A DNA stretch of 64,000 nucleotides from Bacteroidia bacterium. Lineage in GTDB: Bacteria; Bacteroidota; Bacteroidia; B-17B0; Aurantibacillaceae. The DNA lies in the NCBI GenBank assembly GCA_016787895.1, contig JAEUTN010000017.1, positions 45,128-109,127 on the forward strand. Direction: 5' to 3'. The position numbers and the translations under genes were made by a program. Of the stretch, positions 24,277 to 32,026 are shown in pieces. Position 1 is the stretch's first letter. Each line of letters opens with the position of its first letter. The notes beneath the pieces were generated by a model. That model saw only the letters and a list, made by a program, of their open reading frames with translations, was not told where the DNA came from and searched no databases.

Positions 24277-25509
24277 TTATTTTTTTTCGATCGTCATGGA
24301 GTTAAAAGACAAGAGATAATTATTGTTCCCGTCTTCGCTGCCGTTGATGGATTTAATCCCGATTTGATTGGCCTTTTTGGCCATGCGTGTGGCAAAACTC
24401 CAGAAGCCCCTTTTGGTTTTAGTGTTGTTTTCTCCTGAGGCATCTTGATCTTCATCTTCATCTTCTTCAAAAGGGATCAGGTAAGCGTATTCCAACTTTT
24501 CAAGACTTTCTTTATCAGCGGCCGGCAAAGGAGCATTTTCTTTTTCAAGAGCCAGGGAAGCTGTGTTCACACCATTCATGAAGGGTTTTGAAAGCGTATC
24601 CACAAGGGCTTTGTTTTCTGCCAGAACTTGTGCCGACGTTTCCTTTAAAGAATCTGAAGTTGCGTTTTTGATATGGTTGATTTTATGGACGGCTAAACCG
24701 CTTTGAATTTTTGGTGACTGTATTTCAATGGTAGGTTCAGCTTGGTTTTTAATTTCTTTTGTTGGACCTGGAGTTTTTGGTGAAACTGAAGCAACAGCGG
24801 TTTTGTGTTGTGGCAGTGCCACCGGGTTCAAAAAAGAGTTCAGTACAAAGCCAAAAAACACAAGGAATAAAATCGCCGCGGCGGCTGAAAATACCACCCT
24901 TGCGCTAAATAGCGGAAGAACTAACGTTTCTTTTTTCAGTGCGGCTTTATTTTCAAACACCAAAGAATTGTCAGCCTCCAATTTGGTTTTGCGGTACAGT
25001 GCCAGTTCCTCACGCAATAACGGATTCAGCGCTAATTCTTTTTCAAAGGTTAAAGCCGCTTCGTTATTCAATTCCCCTTCCAAATACTGAAGCGTTGGGT
25101 TATTGAGATAAAGATCATCCTCTTGTTTAATAAGTGAGTTCTTGAATTCAAAATGGAGTTCAGATTCCCCTACTAATTTGGTTTTTTGGAAGGCATTTAA
25201 TTCTGAAGCCAGCACTGCATCCTTCTCCAGCTTTTGTTCAAAGTGGAGCTTCTCTGCTTCCGGCATGGTGTTTTCAAGGTAGTTCAGAAGCTCTTCTTCT
25301 GATGGAGAAAATTCGCGTTTGAGGTGTTCTTTTGACTGAAAAACCAAAACATCGTTTTCAATGGATGGTAAGTCCGCTTCCAAATCAAGATTCAGCTCCG
25401 GGTGTAGCAAAACAAATTGCATTAAGGCCTCACGCTCTTCTTTGTTTAAGCGACCCTCGATGTAATCAAGCACAAAAGCCTCGTAATTGTTCAGGTTAAT
25501 GCTGTTCAT
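24277..25509 (-). CDS. Anti-sigma-factor-like membrane protein with internal repeats
   Basis: A 410-residue single-pass membrane protein encoded right after an ECF sigma factor gene, with the start overlapping its stop by one base (TAATG). The N-terminal cytoplasmic part contains three copies of a helical unit of about 75 residues, each with a pattern like Y-I/L-E-G-x-L-x-x-E-E ... F-x-x-x-L-x-x-x-P-x-L (DYIEGRLNKEEREALMQFVL, YLENTMPEAEKLHFEQKL, YLEGELNNEAALTFEKEL). One hydrophobic helix follows (about residues 205-227, FSAAAAILFLVFFGFVLNSFL), then a Pro/Thr/Lys-rich periplasmic tail. The arrangement fits an anti-sigma factor that holds the sigma factor at the membrane. No standard zinc-binding anti-sigma motif is seen, so the role rests mainly on context. 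Confidence 0.72.
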   Translation of the reverse strand: MNSINLNNYEAFVLDYIEGRLNKEEREALMQFVLLHPELNLDLEADLPSIENDVLVFQSKEHLKREFSPSEEELLNYLENTMPEAEKLHFEQKLEKDAVLASELNAFQKTKLVGESELHFEFKNSLIKQEDDLYLNNPTLQYLEGELNNEAALTFEKELALNPLLREELALYRKTKLEADNSLVFENKAALKKETLVLPLFSARVVFSAAAAILFLVFFGFVLNSFLNPVALPQHKTAVASVSPKTPGPTKEIKNQAEPTIEIQSPKIQSGLAVHKINHIKNATSDSLKETSAQVLAENKALVDTLSKPFMNGVNTASLALEKENAPLPAADKESLEKLEYAYLIPFEEDEDEDQDASGENNTKTKRGFWSFATRMAKKANQIGIKSINGSEDGNNNYLLSFNSMTIEKK

Positions 25510-25994
25510 TATACCACGGCCTCCATCCTTCCTATATAGTTCTTCAAAAAGGTTCTGGCTCTGAAAATGTACACCTTTACCTGACTTTCGTTGAGCGAAG
25601 TAATCTTCCCGATTTCGGCATAATCATAACCTTCATAATCCCTCAGCAACAGCACTGTTTTTTGTATTTCAGGCAATTGTTCAAGGCCCTGGTCGAGAAT
25701 TTTTTTAAGGTCAGAATAATGGTTGTTGTGAGAAGGGCTGTTGTATTCGTTGTGCTCGAGGCGGGTGTAACGTGAATTTTTGCGGGTGTAATCCACCAGG
25801 GTGTGGTAGGCGGCAGTAAACAAATAGGTTTTGGCTTTCGCGGCATCAATGCTGTCGAGTTTCCTCCACATCTTTTCAAAGGTGTCCTGTACAATGTCGC
25901 GCGCCGCCTCTTTGTCCCTGATTTGTTTTAATACAAAACGGTAAACCCCATCGGAATGGTTGTCAACACAAGCGTTATAATCCTGAAGATTCAC
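25509..25994 (-). CDS. ECF-type RNA polymerase sigma factor
   Basis: A 161-residue sigma-70 family factor of the extracytoplasmic type, starting at a GTG (25994). Region 2 appears as DGVYRFVLKQIRDKEAARDIVQDTFEKMWRK (the R-D-x-V-Q-D-T-F segment binds the core enzyme and -10 element), and region 4 as LPEIQKTVLLLRDYEGYDYAEIGKITSLNESQVKVYIFRARTFLK, its helix-turn-helix. It directs RNA polymerase to a small regulon, here probably including its own operon. The next gene is a membrane anti-sigma-like protein overlapping by one base. A TAACTTTG box lies about 26 bases upstream. Confidence 0.9.
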   Translation of the reverse strand: MNLQDYNACVDNHSDGVYRFVLKQIRDKEAARDIVQDTFEKMWRKLDSIDAAKAKTYLFTAAYHTLVDYTRKNSRYTRLEHNEYNSPSHNNHYSDLKKILDQGLEQLPEIQKTVLLLRDYEGYDYAEIGKITSLNESQVKVYIFRARTFLKNYIGRMEAVV

Positions 25995-26020
25995 GTGTAC
26001 CTAAGACGAGGTTAGGGAGC

Positions 26021-26028
26021 CAAAGTTA
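26021..26028 (-). promoter_or_regulatory. -7 promoter box TAACTTTG (minus strand)
   Basis: Perfect TAnnTTTG match on the minus strand, 26 bases before the GTG start of the ECF sigma gene (25994). It fits a housekeeping-sigma promoter for the sigma/anti-sigma operon. Confidence 0.5.
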
Positions 26029-26073
26029 CACAAAAAAATAAAATTATTTGCCTGATAATCAGACAACTAAAAC

Positions 26074-26724
26074 CTAAACTTCAAAATGCTGAATAAATTG
26101 TTCTACTGATAAGTATTGAATCAGTTGTTTGTGACCCGCCTCCGAGCCCCTGACCTCGTATTCGATTTGCATTTTGTCCTCGAGTTTGTTGAATTTAATG
26201 GCATGGCCTTTCAATTTCAGGCTTTTAATCTTCTCCTCAACTTCTTTTTGAAGTTCCTGGTTTTTGGAGATACTGATTTTGTAAACCCTTTCCTGACTGT
26301 ACCGGTCGATGGTTTTTTGAACACTGGCAAAACCGAGCAGAACAAAAAGTACAGTACCGGTTACCAACAAGGCAAACTCGTATTGCCCGAATCCGCAGGC
26401 CATTCCGATGGCCGCGCTGATCCAGATCAAAGAAGCGGTGGTCATGCCTTTCACCGTGGCGCCTTCTCTGAAAATGGCTCCTGCGCCTAAAAAACCCACT
26501 CCGGTAACAATGTTGGCCGCAATTCTGGCGGGTTCGCTATCTCCGGCAATAGTAGAAAGTATGGTAAATAAGGTTGATCCTAAAGTAATCAGAATGATGG
26601 TGCGAAAACCAATGTTTCTGCCTTTATATTCCCTTTCTGCGCCAATGAGCGCACCCAGTAAAGTGGACACCAGCAGCTTTACTGAATTGGCAATAATAAA
26701 GTCGTAATCCACTACAATCGTCAT
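26074..26724 (-). CDS. MgtC/SapB-family membrane protein
   Basis: A 216-residue protein with an N-terminal MgtC domain of four to five transmembrane helices (LVSTLLGALIGAEREYKGRNIGFRT, ITLGSTLFTILSTIAGDSEP, ANIVTGVGFLGAGAIFREGATVKGMTTAS). The G-A-E-R-E and G-F-R-T motifs are conserved in the family. A cytosolic C-terminal domain of about 80 residues has an ACT-like pattern. MgtC proteins affect magnesium homeostasis and membrane potential, often by acting on the F-ATPase; the exact role here is unknown. Its ATG overlaps the stop of the kynurenine monooxygenase gene as TAATG, so the two are cotranscribed, an arrangement with no obvious functional link. Confidence 0.85.
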   Translation of the reverse strand: MTIVVDYDFIIANSVKLLVSTLLGALIGAEREYKGRNIGFRTIILITLGSTLFTILSTIAGDSEPARIAANIVTGVGFLGAGAIFREGATVKGMTTASLIWISAAIGMACGFGQYEFALLVTGTVLFVLLGFASVQKTIDRYSQERVYKISISKNQELQKEVEEKIKSLKLKGHAIKFNKLEDKMQIEYEVRGSEAGHKQLIQYLSVEQFIQHFEV

Positions 26725-28067
26725 TACAACATGGTTAAAATTTTAGATTCAATTTCTTCAGAATCCCATTTATTCTCAATGCCAGGTAAATCCATGATTT
26801 TGTCCATAATTTCCTGCTGCCGGGCTCCCTCTTTTAAGGCAGTGCTGTAGCGGATATGAGGACTATACGTTACCATGGTGTACAAGGGTATCCATTTATC
26901 GGGATATTTGGCTGAAAAGCGAGCTTCAATTTTTTTCTGAAGGATAAATTTGGGATCGGCCGTTTTATCGCGCATCTCAACAAAATTGGCAATTGCCAAA
27001 TCAGCAATCGCGTCTCCATCCGGCTTACGCAGGGTCTGGTATTCAGGGAAAATGCCGGTCCAGTTTTCCTTGTGTTTTTCAATCAACTCATCCAGCACCA
27101 CACAATCTTCAAAACCACAATTCATGCCTTGTCCGTAAAAAGGAACAATCGCATGCGCCGCATCACCTATCAATGCCAGTTTGTTATCAAAGGTCCATGG
27201 GAAACATTTAACGGTAACCAATGAGGAAGTGGGGTTTTTGAAAAAATCCTCTAGCAGCGTAGGCATAAGCGGCACAGCATCGGGAAACTCAGAAGCAAAA
27301 AAGGCGGATACCTGCTCTTTGGTTTGAAGGTTTAAAAATGACTTTTCGCCTTCAAAAGGTAAAAACAAGGTACAGGTAAAATTCCCGTCGGGATTTGGCA
27401 GTGCAATCATCATAAAACTTCCTCTTGGCCAAATGTGCAGGGCGTTTTTTTCAAGTTTAAAACTTCCGCCTTCTCCCGGAGGTATAATCAGCTCTTTGTA
27501 ACCGCAATCGATGTAATGCTGGTTGTATTCAAAACGATCGTTTTGCAATTGCATGGCCAAACGTCCGGCCGAAAAGGCACCGTCGGCAGCAAACAACAAA
27601 TCGGTTTCATCGTGCACAATTTTTCCATTCTCGCTGTTTTCAAAACTGCTTTTCATGTTCGGACGATCCACATGCAGACAACGCATGTTAAAATGGATGT
27701 TCACCTTGTTTTGGTGTTCAGCCAGGTCCATCAGTTTTTTATTAATATCGCCTCTCGACACCGAATAAATGGCCTGGTCTTCGCGTCCATACGGCTGAAA
27801 TACGGTAGAGCCGTCCTTATGATGAATGTGCCTGCCATACATGGGAATGGCAATTTTTTTAATGTCCTCAGCAATACCGGCTTTTTGCAATCCCCTCCAC
27901 CCTCTGTCACTCAGGGCCAGGTTAATGGATTTTCCCGCGCTCATGTTTTCTTTGCGCATGTCCGACCTTCTTTCATAAATATTAACCTTGTATCCTCTTT
28001 TCGACAATAAAATGGACAGCAGGGATCCTACCAAACCGGCTCCAATGATGGTGACATTTTTACTCAT
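26724..28067 (-). CDS. kmo: Kynurenine 3-monooxygenase
   Basis: A 447-residue FAD-dependent hydroxylase that uses NADPH and oxygen to turn L-kynurenine into 3-hydroxykynurenine in tryptophan breakdown or NAD synthesis by the kynurenine route. The N-terminus TIIGAGLVGSLLSILLSKRGY is the FAD-binding G-x-G-x-x-G Rossmann loop, followed by YERRSDMR. The second FAD motif LALIGDAAHAIVPFYGQGMNCGFEDC has the GD and F-Y-G-Q-G-M-N residues diagnostic of KMO rather than other flavoprotein hydroxylases. The length matches bacterial KMO; it lacks the C-terminal membrane anchor of animal forms. No kynureninase or tryptophan dioxygenase gene is in the window. A TAAATTTG box ends four bases before the ATG. 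Confidence 0.9.
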   Translation of the reverse strand: MSKNVTIIGAGLVGSLLSILLSKRGYKVNIYERRSDMRKENMSAGKSINLALSDRGWRGLQKAGIAEDIKKIAIPMYGRHIHHKDGSTVFQPYGREDQAIYSVSRGDINKKLMDLAEHQNKVNIHFNMRCLHVDRPNMKSSFENSENGKIVHDETDLLFAADGAFSAGRLAMQLQNDRFEYNQHYIDCGYKELIIPPGEGGSFKLEKNALHIWPRGSFMMIALPNPDGNFTCTLFLPFEGEKSFLNLQTKEQVSAFFASEFPDAVPLMPTLLEDFFKNPTSSLVTVKCFPWTFDNKLALIGDAAHAIVPFYGQGMNCGFEDCVVLDELIEKHKENWTGIFPEYQTLRKPDGDAIADLAIANFVEMRDKTADPKFILQKKIEARFSAKYPDKWIPLYTMVTYSPHIRYSTALKEGARQQEIMDKIMDLPGIENKWDSEEIESKILTML

Positions 28068-28071
28068 GCGG

Positions 28072-28079
28072 CAAATTTA
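28072..28079 (-). promoter_or_regulatory. -7 promoter box TAAATTTG (minus strand)
   Basis: Perfect TAnnTTTG match on the minus strand, ending four bases before the ATG of kmo at 28067. The start of transcription would fall close to the start codon, so a leaderless kmo mRNA is predicted. Confidence 0.6.
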
Positions 28080-28169
28080 GCAAGCTTTCGTGATTCCTTT
28101 AAAAAACTGATGAAATTCATATGAGGGAGGCGGTAAAAGGAAGCTATTTCGCTTTTGTTTAATTCGGAT

Positions 28170-28177
28170 TAACTTTG
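28170..28177 (+). promoter_or_regulatory. -7 promoter box TAACTTTG
   Basis: Perfect TAnnTTTG match ending four bases before the ATG of tilS at 28182. It is one of a pair of divergent promoter boxes in the 114-base gap between kmo and tilS, and again predicts a leaderless mRNA. Confidence 0.6.
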
Positions 28178-28181
28178 TTGT

Positions 28182-29507
28182 ATGCTGAGTCGATTTAGCC
28201 AACATGTTCATCAAAACCAATTGTTCAGCTCAAGGCACAATTTATTGCTGGCGCTGAGCGGCGGTGTGGACTCTGTGGTATTGGCGCACCTTCTGAAACA
28301 AGGGGATTTTACCTTTGGCATCGCCCATTGTAATTTTCAGTTAAGAGGAAAAGACAGCCATGCCGATGAACGTTTCTGCAAAGCCCTGGCCGAATCGCTT
28401 CACGTGCCCTTTTACTCAATATTGTTCGAGCTCAAACCTTATGCTTTAAAACACAAGTTAAGCACTCAAATGGCAGCGCGCAACTTAAGGTACGAATGGT
28501 TTCAGGAAATACTAAAAACAAAAGGTTACGATTTTCTGCTTACCGCGCATCACGCGAATGACAGCATAGAAACCATGTTGCTCAATTTGGTGAGAGGTAC
28601 CGGAATCAAAGGCATGAAGGGCATTCCTGAAAAGAATGGCAGAATCATACGGCCAATGTTGTGTTTCAGTAAAGAGGAAATTCTGAAATTTGCCAAAGCT
28701 GAAAAATTCGCTTACCGAAACGACCAATCGAACCGGGAAACCAAATACGACAGGAATTTTATTCGTTTAAAGGTCATCCCCTTACTGAAACAACTCAATC
28801 CCTCGCTTGAAAACACCCTGCTGGCCAATGCCCAGCGTTTTGCGGAAGAAGGAAAATTACTGAACGAATACCTCGAGTTAAAAAAGCTGGAATTGGTGAA
28901 AGTTTCAGGAGACATCATCAGCGTGGACAGGAATGCGCTTTTGCAATCCACCTCAAAACACAGTTTGTTACATGCTTTGTTAAGTCCTTATGGCTTTAAC
29001 GAAACCCAGGAAATGGACCTTCTTCAAAACCTTGAAAAGAAAGGCCTGGTGGGTAAAAATTTATTCAGTAAAACCCATCAGTTGAGTATTGACCGCACGG
29101 CATTGCTCATTCGTCCCCTGACTGCTGAAGAAGCAACCCATATTGAAATTCACGACCTGGGTGAATTTTTACCCAAGGCGGGCATTCATGTTCAAAGGGT
29201 TAAAAAATACAACAAGGTGCCTGCCAGCGAGCTTTTTATTAATCTTAACAAAATCGTTTATCCCATGATTGTCCGAAGTCCCAAACGGGGGGATAAGTTC
29301 AAACCCTTTGGTATGAAAGGGTTTAAGTTGCTTAGTGATTTTCTGAAAAGTGAAAAGATGAACACCTTCCAAAAAGAATCCTGCCTTGTGCTTCAAAACG
29401 GAAATGGGGATATTGTATGGGTTATAGGTTATAGAAGCGATGAACGTTATAAAATTGTTGGAGGAGAAACCAATCTTCTGAAACTGGTAAGTGAAAAACG
29501 GAACTGA
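28182..29507 (+). CDS. tilS: tRNA(Ile)-lysidine synthase
   Basis: A 441-residue enzyme that attaches lysine to C34 of the CAU-anticodon tRNA(Ile), using ATP, so that the tRNA reads AUA codons. The P-loop LLLALSGGVDSVVLAHLL (SGGVDS, residues about 26-31) begins the N-type ATP pyrophosphatase domain, and FGIAHCNFQLRGKDSHADERF and LLTAHHANDSIETMLLNLVRGTG are the TilS-specific segments. The C-terminal part (MIVRSPKRGDKFKPFGMKG) is the TilS substrate-binding domain. The length is normal for the family. Its last 17 bases overlap the next gene, which begins at a GTG. Confidence 0.93.
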   Translation: MLSRFSQHVHQNQLFSSRHNLLLALSGGVDSVVLAHLLKQGDFTFGIAHCNFQLRGKDSHADERFCKALAESLHVPFYSILFELKPYALKHKLSTQMAARNLRYEWFQEILKTKGYDFLLTAHHANDSIETMLLNLVRGTGIKGMKGIPEKNGRIIRPMLCFSKEEILKFAKAEKFAYRNDQSNRETKYDRNFIRLKVIPLLKQLNPSLENTLLANAQRFAEEGKLLNEYLELKKLELVKVSGDIISVDRNALLQSTSKHSLLHALLSPYGFNETQEMDLLQNLEKKGLVGKNLFSKTHQLSIDRTALLIRPLTAEEATHIEIHDLGEFLPKAGIHVQRVKKYNKVPASELFINLNKIVYPMIVRSPKRGDKFKPFGMKGFKLLSDFLKSEKMNTFQKESCLVLQNGNGDIVWVIGYRSDERYKIVGGETNLLKLVSEKRN

Positions 29508-30042
29508 GATACTGTTTGAGGAAAAACAATACCTGGGCCATAACCGCCTGAGTATCGCCATTCGCACCCTTCTGGCCATTTTTTGTTTTACCGCTTACTA
29601 TTGGAGCGAAAACCCGAATCCGGTGCAGGTTTCTTTTATTAAGCTGGGCTCCTACCCCATTAAAGCCATCGATAATTCGGGACTGGTTTTTTTTATTCTG
29701 GGCATCAGTTTATTGCTTTTAAGCAGCTTGCTCACTTTTGTGTTGCACACCCATATTAAAGTGTATGCAGATTACCTGGTGATTGACGGGTTTTGGACCT
29801 CAAGACGGGTGAAAATTGAGTTTCATGGGATAAAAAGCCTTAGGAAAAGCCGGTATAAAAGGAACAGTTTGAGGAGGGCGGTATACAACCTTCATAATTT
29901 GGGTATTATCCGCTTTTATACCAGCGGAGAGGAGTTTATTGAAATTTCGGACCGGGAAGGTTTTGTTTACCGCATCGGGACACAGAGGGCCCTGGAACTA
30001 CACAAAATTTTAAAAGACCAAATTAAGATCTCGGGGACCTGA
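29491..30042 (+). CDS. Membrane protein with PH-like domain, unknown
   Basis: A 183-residue protein starting at a GTG inside the end of tilS (17-base overlap). It has two hydrophobic helices (about residues 23-40 and 66-85: LVFFILGISLLLLSSLLTFVL), after which a beta-rich cytosolic part (HIKVYADYLVIDGFWTSRRVK ... VYRIGTQRALELHKILK) resembles a bacterial PH-like domain. No catalytic motif is visible. Such two-helix plus PH-like proteins are of unknown function. The overlap suggests translational coupling with tilS, but a functional link is not evident. Confidence 0.65.
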   Translation: MKNGTEILFEEKQYLGHNRLSIAIRTLLAIFCFTAYYWSENPNPVQVSFIKLGSYPIKAIDNSGLVFFILGISLLLLSSLLTFVLHTHIKVYADYLVIDGFWTSRRVKIEFHGIKSLRKSRYKRNSLRRAVYNLHNLGIIRFYTSGEEFIEISDREGFVYRIGTQRALELHKILKDQIKISGT

Positions 30043-30066
30043 GTTTGATAATTAATTGTATTGTAT

Positions 30067-30074
30067 TAAATTTG
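30067..30074 (+). promoter_or_regulatory. -7 promoter box TAAATTTG
   Basis: Perfect TAnnTTTG match, 26 bases before the ATG at 30101. It gives the short hypothetical gene its own promoter with a leader of about 20 bases. Confidence 0.45.
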
Positions 30075-30100
30075 GTAGTGTGCATCATTAATCTTTTGTT

Positions 30101-30388
30101 ATGGTAGCTTCAGGTTTTGAGAAAATAGAAAAAGAAAACATTGAGGGTCTTAAATTCCCTGTTCAAGATGTGTTGAATTCTCAAGCAGAAATTCAAAAAA
30201 GACAGAGAGATCTGGAAAGGGCACTTTCACTGGGCAACATGGAACAGATAAAGATCAAAATCTTTTTTGAAGATACCATCTCCCCGAAATATGTGGAGAC
30301 AACCGTTTGGGGCGTTACTGATGAAAGGGTGATTCTGAAACAGGGTGTGGTAATCCCCATCAACCGAATCCATTTTTTAGAGCTGTGA
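30101..30388 (+). CDS. Small conserved hypothetical protein
   Basis: A 95-residue soluble protein, not recognised. The first half is a charged, probably coiled-coil helix (about residues 5-45: VQDVLNSQAEIQKRQRDLER). The second half has alternating strands (IKIKIFFEDTISPKYVETTVW, ERVILKQGVVIPINRIHFLEL) that suggest a small beta-barrel, with residues reminiscent of Sm-like or PilZ-like barrels, but this is a weak impression. It has a clear upstream -7 box and a normal codon pattern, which supports it as a real gene. It converges on cdsA, overlapping its end by 12 bases. Confidence 0.6.
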   Translation: MVASGFEKIEKENIEGLKFPVQDVLNSQAEIQKRQRDLERALSLGNMEQIKIKIFFEDTISPKYVETTVWGVTDERVILKQGVVIPINRIHFLEL

Positions 30389-31246
30389 CAAGTGGAACAA
30401 CACTGTCACCACCGGACTCACCAGAATCAAACTGTCAAATCGGTCGAGCACACCACCGTGCCCCGGTAAAATTTTTCCGCTGTCCTTAATACCTGCGCTT
30501 CGTTTCAGTAAACTTTCAATCAGATCTCCGAAAGTGGCTAAAACCGGAACGGCTATGCCCAAAACCATCCAGTGAACCGGAGGCTGACCCGGAAGCAGAT
30601 TTGGCAAAAGGGCACTCAGTGCAATGGTAATGCCAATGCCAATGGCTGTGCCTTCCACGGTTTTTCCCGGGGAAATGCGCTCAATCAATTTTCGCTTTCC
30701 AAAAAAACTTCCGCCCAGGTAAGCGAAGGTATCGTTGCTCCAGATCAGTAGTATGATACCAAACAACACCCAGGGATTGTAAGTAGCAGAAATGCCTTGT
30801 GTTACAGGAGAAACAAACACCAATTGGTGCAACAAACACATGGGCACAACGGCATAAACAATGGCGACCAGGCTGTGCAGCGCATTGGGCAGAGGGTGCT
30901 GCGATCTATCAAACAATGCGAGACTGAGAAAAAGAAAAGGCAGGAGAACCAACAAACTGAGGGCTTTAAGGGAGGTAAAACCGTATCCAAATGTTTCACC
31001 ACTTAGCTGCCACCAGTTTATCCAGGCAAAGTACAAAAGCACTGAAACAATATAAACGGTTCGTTTGTAAGGCTGAGCACCGAGTTTTTCCGAGATCTGC
31101 ATAAACTCCCCGGCCCCGATTAAAGCCACCAGCAAAAAAAACAAAGTAAAAGAGACGTAAGAAAAAAACAGGCTGCCCAGTAATACCAAAACAAAAACTA
31201 CAGCGCTCAGGCTGCGGGTAATAAAAGTGCTTAGGTTGAAAGCCAT
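30377..31246 (-). CDS. cdsA: Phosphatidate cytidylyltransferase
   Basis: A 289-residue inner-membrane enzyme that makes CDP-diacylglycerol from phosphatidate and CTP, the branch point for membrane phospholipids. I start at the ATG at 31246 (MAFNLSTFITRSLSA), because the longer frame from 31318 adds a stretch lacking family similarity and overlaps the divergent marC promoter. About eight hydrophobic helices are present. The C-terminal signature GGSFFGKRKLIERISPGKTVEG and later FGDLIESLLKRSAGIKDSG with LPGHGGVLDRFDSL (the S-x(8)-K-R-x(4)-K-D-x-G-x(2)-G-H-G-G-x(2)-D-R-x-D pattern) is diagnostic of CdsA. A TATTTTTG box lies 17 bases upstream on the minus strand. Confidence 0.93.
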   Translation of the reverse strand: MAFNLSTFITRSLSAVVFVLVLLGSLFFSYVSFTLFFLLVALIGAGEFMQISEKLGAQPYKRTVYIVSVLLYFAWINWWQLSGETFGYGFTSLKALSLLVLLPFLFLSLALFDRSQHPLPNALHSLVAIVYAVVPMCLLHQLVFVSPVTQGISATYNPWVLFGIILLIWSNDTFAYLGGSFFGKRKLIERISPGKTVEGTAIGIGITIALSALLPNLLPGQPPVHWMVLGIAVPVLATFGDLIESLLKRSAGIKDSGKILPGHGGVLDRFDSLILVSPVVTVLFHLSQL

Positions 31247-31263
31247 ACTCAGGATGTTGGCAG

Positions 31264-31271
31264 CAAAAATA
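31264..31271 (-). promoter_or_regulatory. -7 promoter box TATTTTTG (minus strand)
   Basis: Perfect TAnnTTTG match on the minus strand, 17 bases before the chosen cdsA ATG (31246). It supports that start over the longer frame, whose first codons would lie upstream of the promoter box. Confidence 0.5.
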
Positions 31272-31343
31272 AGAGAAAATGAGACTTGGGATTTAGTAAC
31301 CTTAAGATAAAGTTCCACTCATTCCATCTGATTTCAGTCTCTC

Positions 31344-31351
31344 TACTTTTG
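31344..31351 (+). promoter_or_regulatory. -7 promoter box TACTTTTG
   Basis: Perfect TAnnTTTG match ending three bases before the marC ATG at 31355. A leaderless transcript is predicted, and the match supports the shorter start over the frame beginning at 31286. Confidence 0.55.
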
Positions 31352-31354
31352 TGC

Positions 31355-32020
31355 ATGTTTGATCCCATTGTTTTTCTCTCCATCGTAGTTGGTTTGTTTT
31401 CTCTCATTAATCCCATCAGTATTCTGCCGGTTTACATCAGCCTCACCGGCGATTACACAGAAGCCAACAAACTAAAAACCCTCAAAAAAACCTGCGTTTA
31501 CATTGTGTTTATTTGTGTACTGGCTTATTTTTCGGGGGTTTACCTGCTACATTTTTTTGGCATCAGCATTCAGGCTTTGCGGGTGGCCGGAGGACTTATT
31601 ATTTTTCGCTCGGGTTGGCAGTTGCTGCACTTAAAACACAAACAGGAATTTAAGGGCGAACAGCTCAAAGAAGAAAGTGAACACAAGGAGGATATTTCCT
31701 TTTCTCCTTTGGCCATGCCATTGCTGGCCGGACCCGGAGCCATGTCGTTCTTAATCACCTTGTATTCCAACCGTGAAACTCAGGCGCAAAAGGCCTTATG
31801 GCAGGATGCGTCAGCCATAACGGCCATCGTACTGGTGGCCCTGATCATTTATGTGATGTTTAAGTTTGCGCCCCGCTTAATGAAATACACCGGTAAATCG
31901 GGATTGGATTCCCTTTCGAAGGTCATGGGTTTTATTGTTACCGGAGTCGGGGTTCAAATGATATTGAGCAGCTTAACGGCGGTGGTTCAGGCATTACTGA
32001 AAGGGAACCCCGTTTTTTAA
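31355..32020 (+). CDS. MarC-family integral membrane protein
   Basis: A 221-residue inner-membrane protein with six hydrophobic helices. It starts MFDPIVFLSIVVGLFSLINPISILPVYISLT, the typical MarC/UPF0056 opening with the N-P motif, and the middle contains SFSPLAMPLLAGPGAMSFLITLYS with the P-L-L-A-G-P-G-A family signature. A charged loop rich in Glu and Lys lies between helices three and four. The function of MarC proteins is not known; an earlier link to multiple-antibiotic resistance was not upheld. The start at 31355 is preferred on promoter position and family length. It converges with the DUF7033 gene after six bases. Confidence 0.88.
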   Translation: MFDPIVFLSIVVGLFSLINPISILPVYISLTGDYTEANKLKTLKKTCVYIVFICVLAYFSGVYLLHFFGISIQALRVAGGLIIFRSGWQLLHLKHKQEFKGEQLKEESEHKEDISFSPLAMPLLAGPGAMSFLITLYSNRETQAQKALWQDASAITAIVLVALIIYVMFKFAPRLMKYTGKSGLDSLSKVMGFIVTGVGVQMILSSLTAVVQALLKGNPVF

Positions 32021-32026
32021 GCCGCT

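Noticed and set aside
27435..28010. 191-residue open frame antisense to kmo
   Set aside because: The opposite strand encodes a clear kynurenine monooxygenase with conserved motifs; the antisense translation has no recognisable family or export signal.
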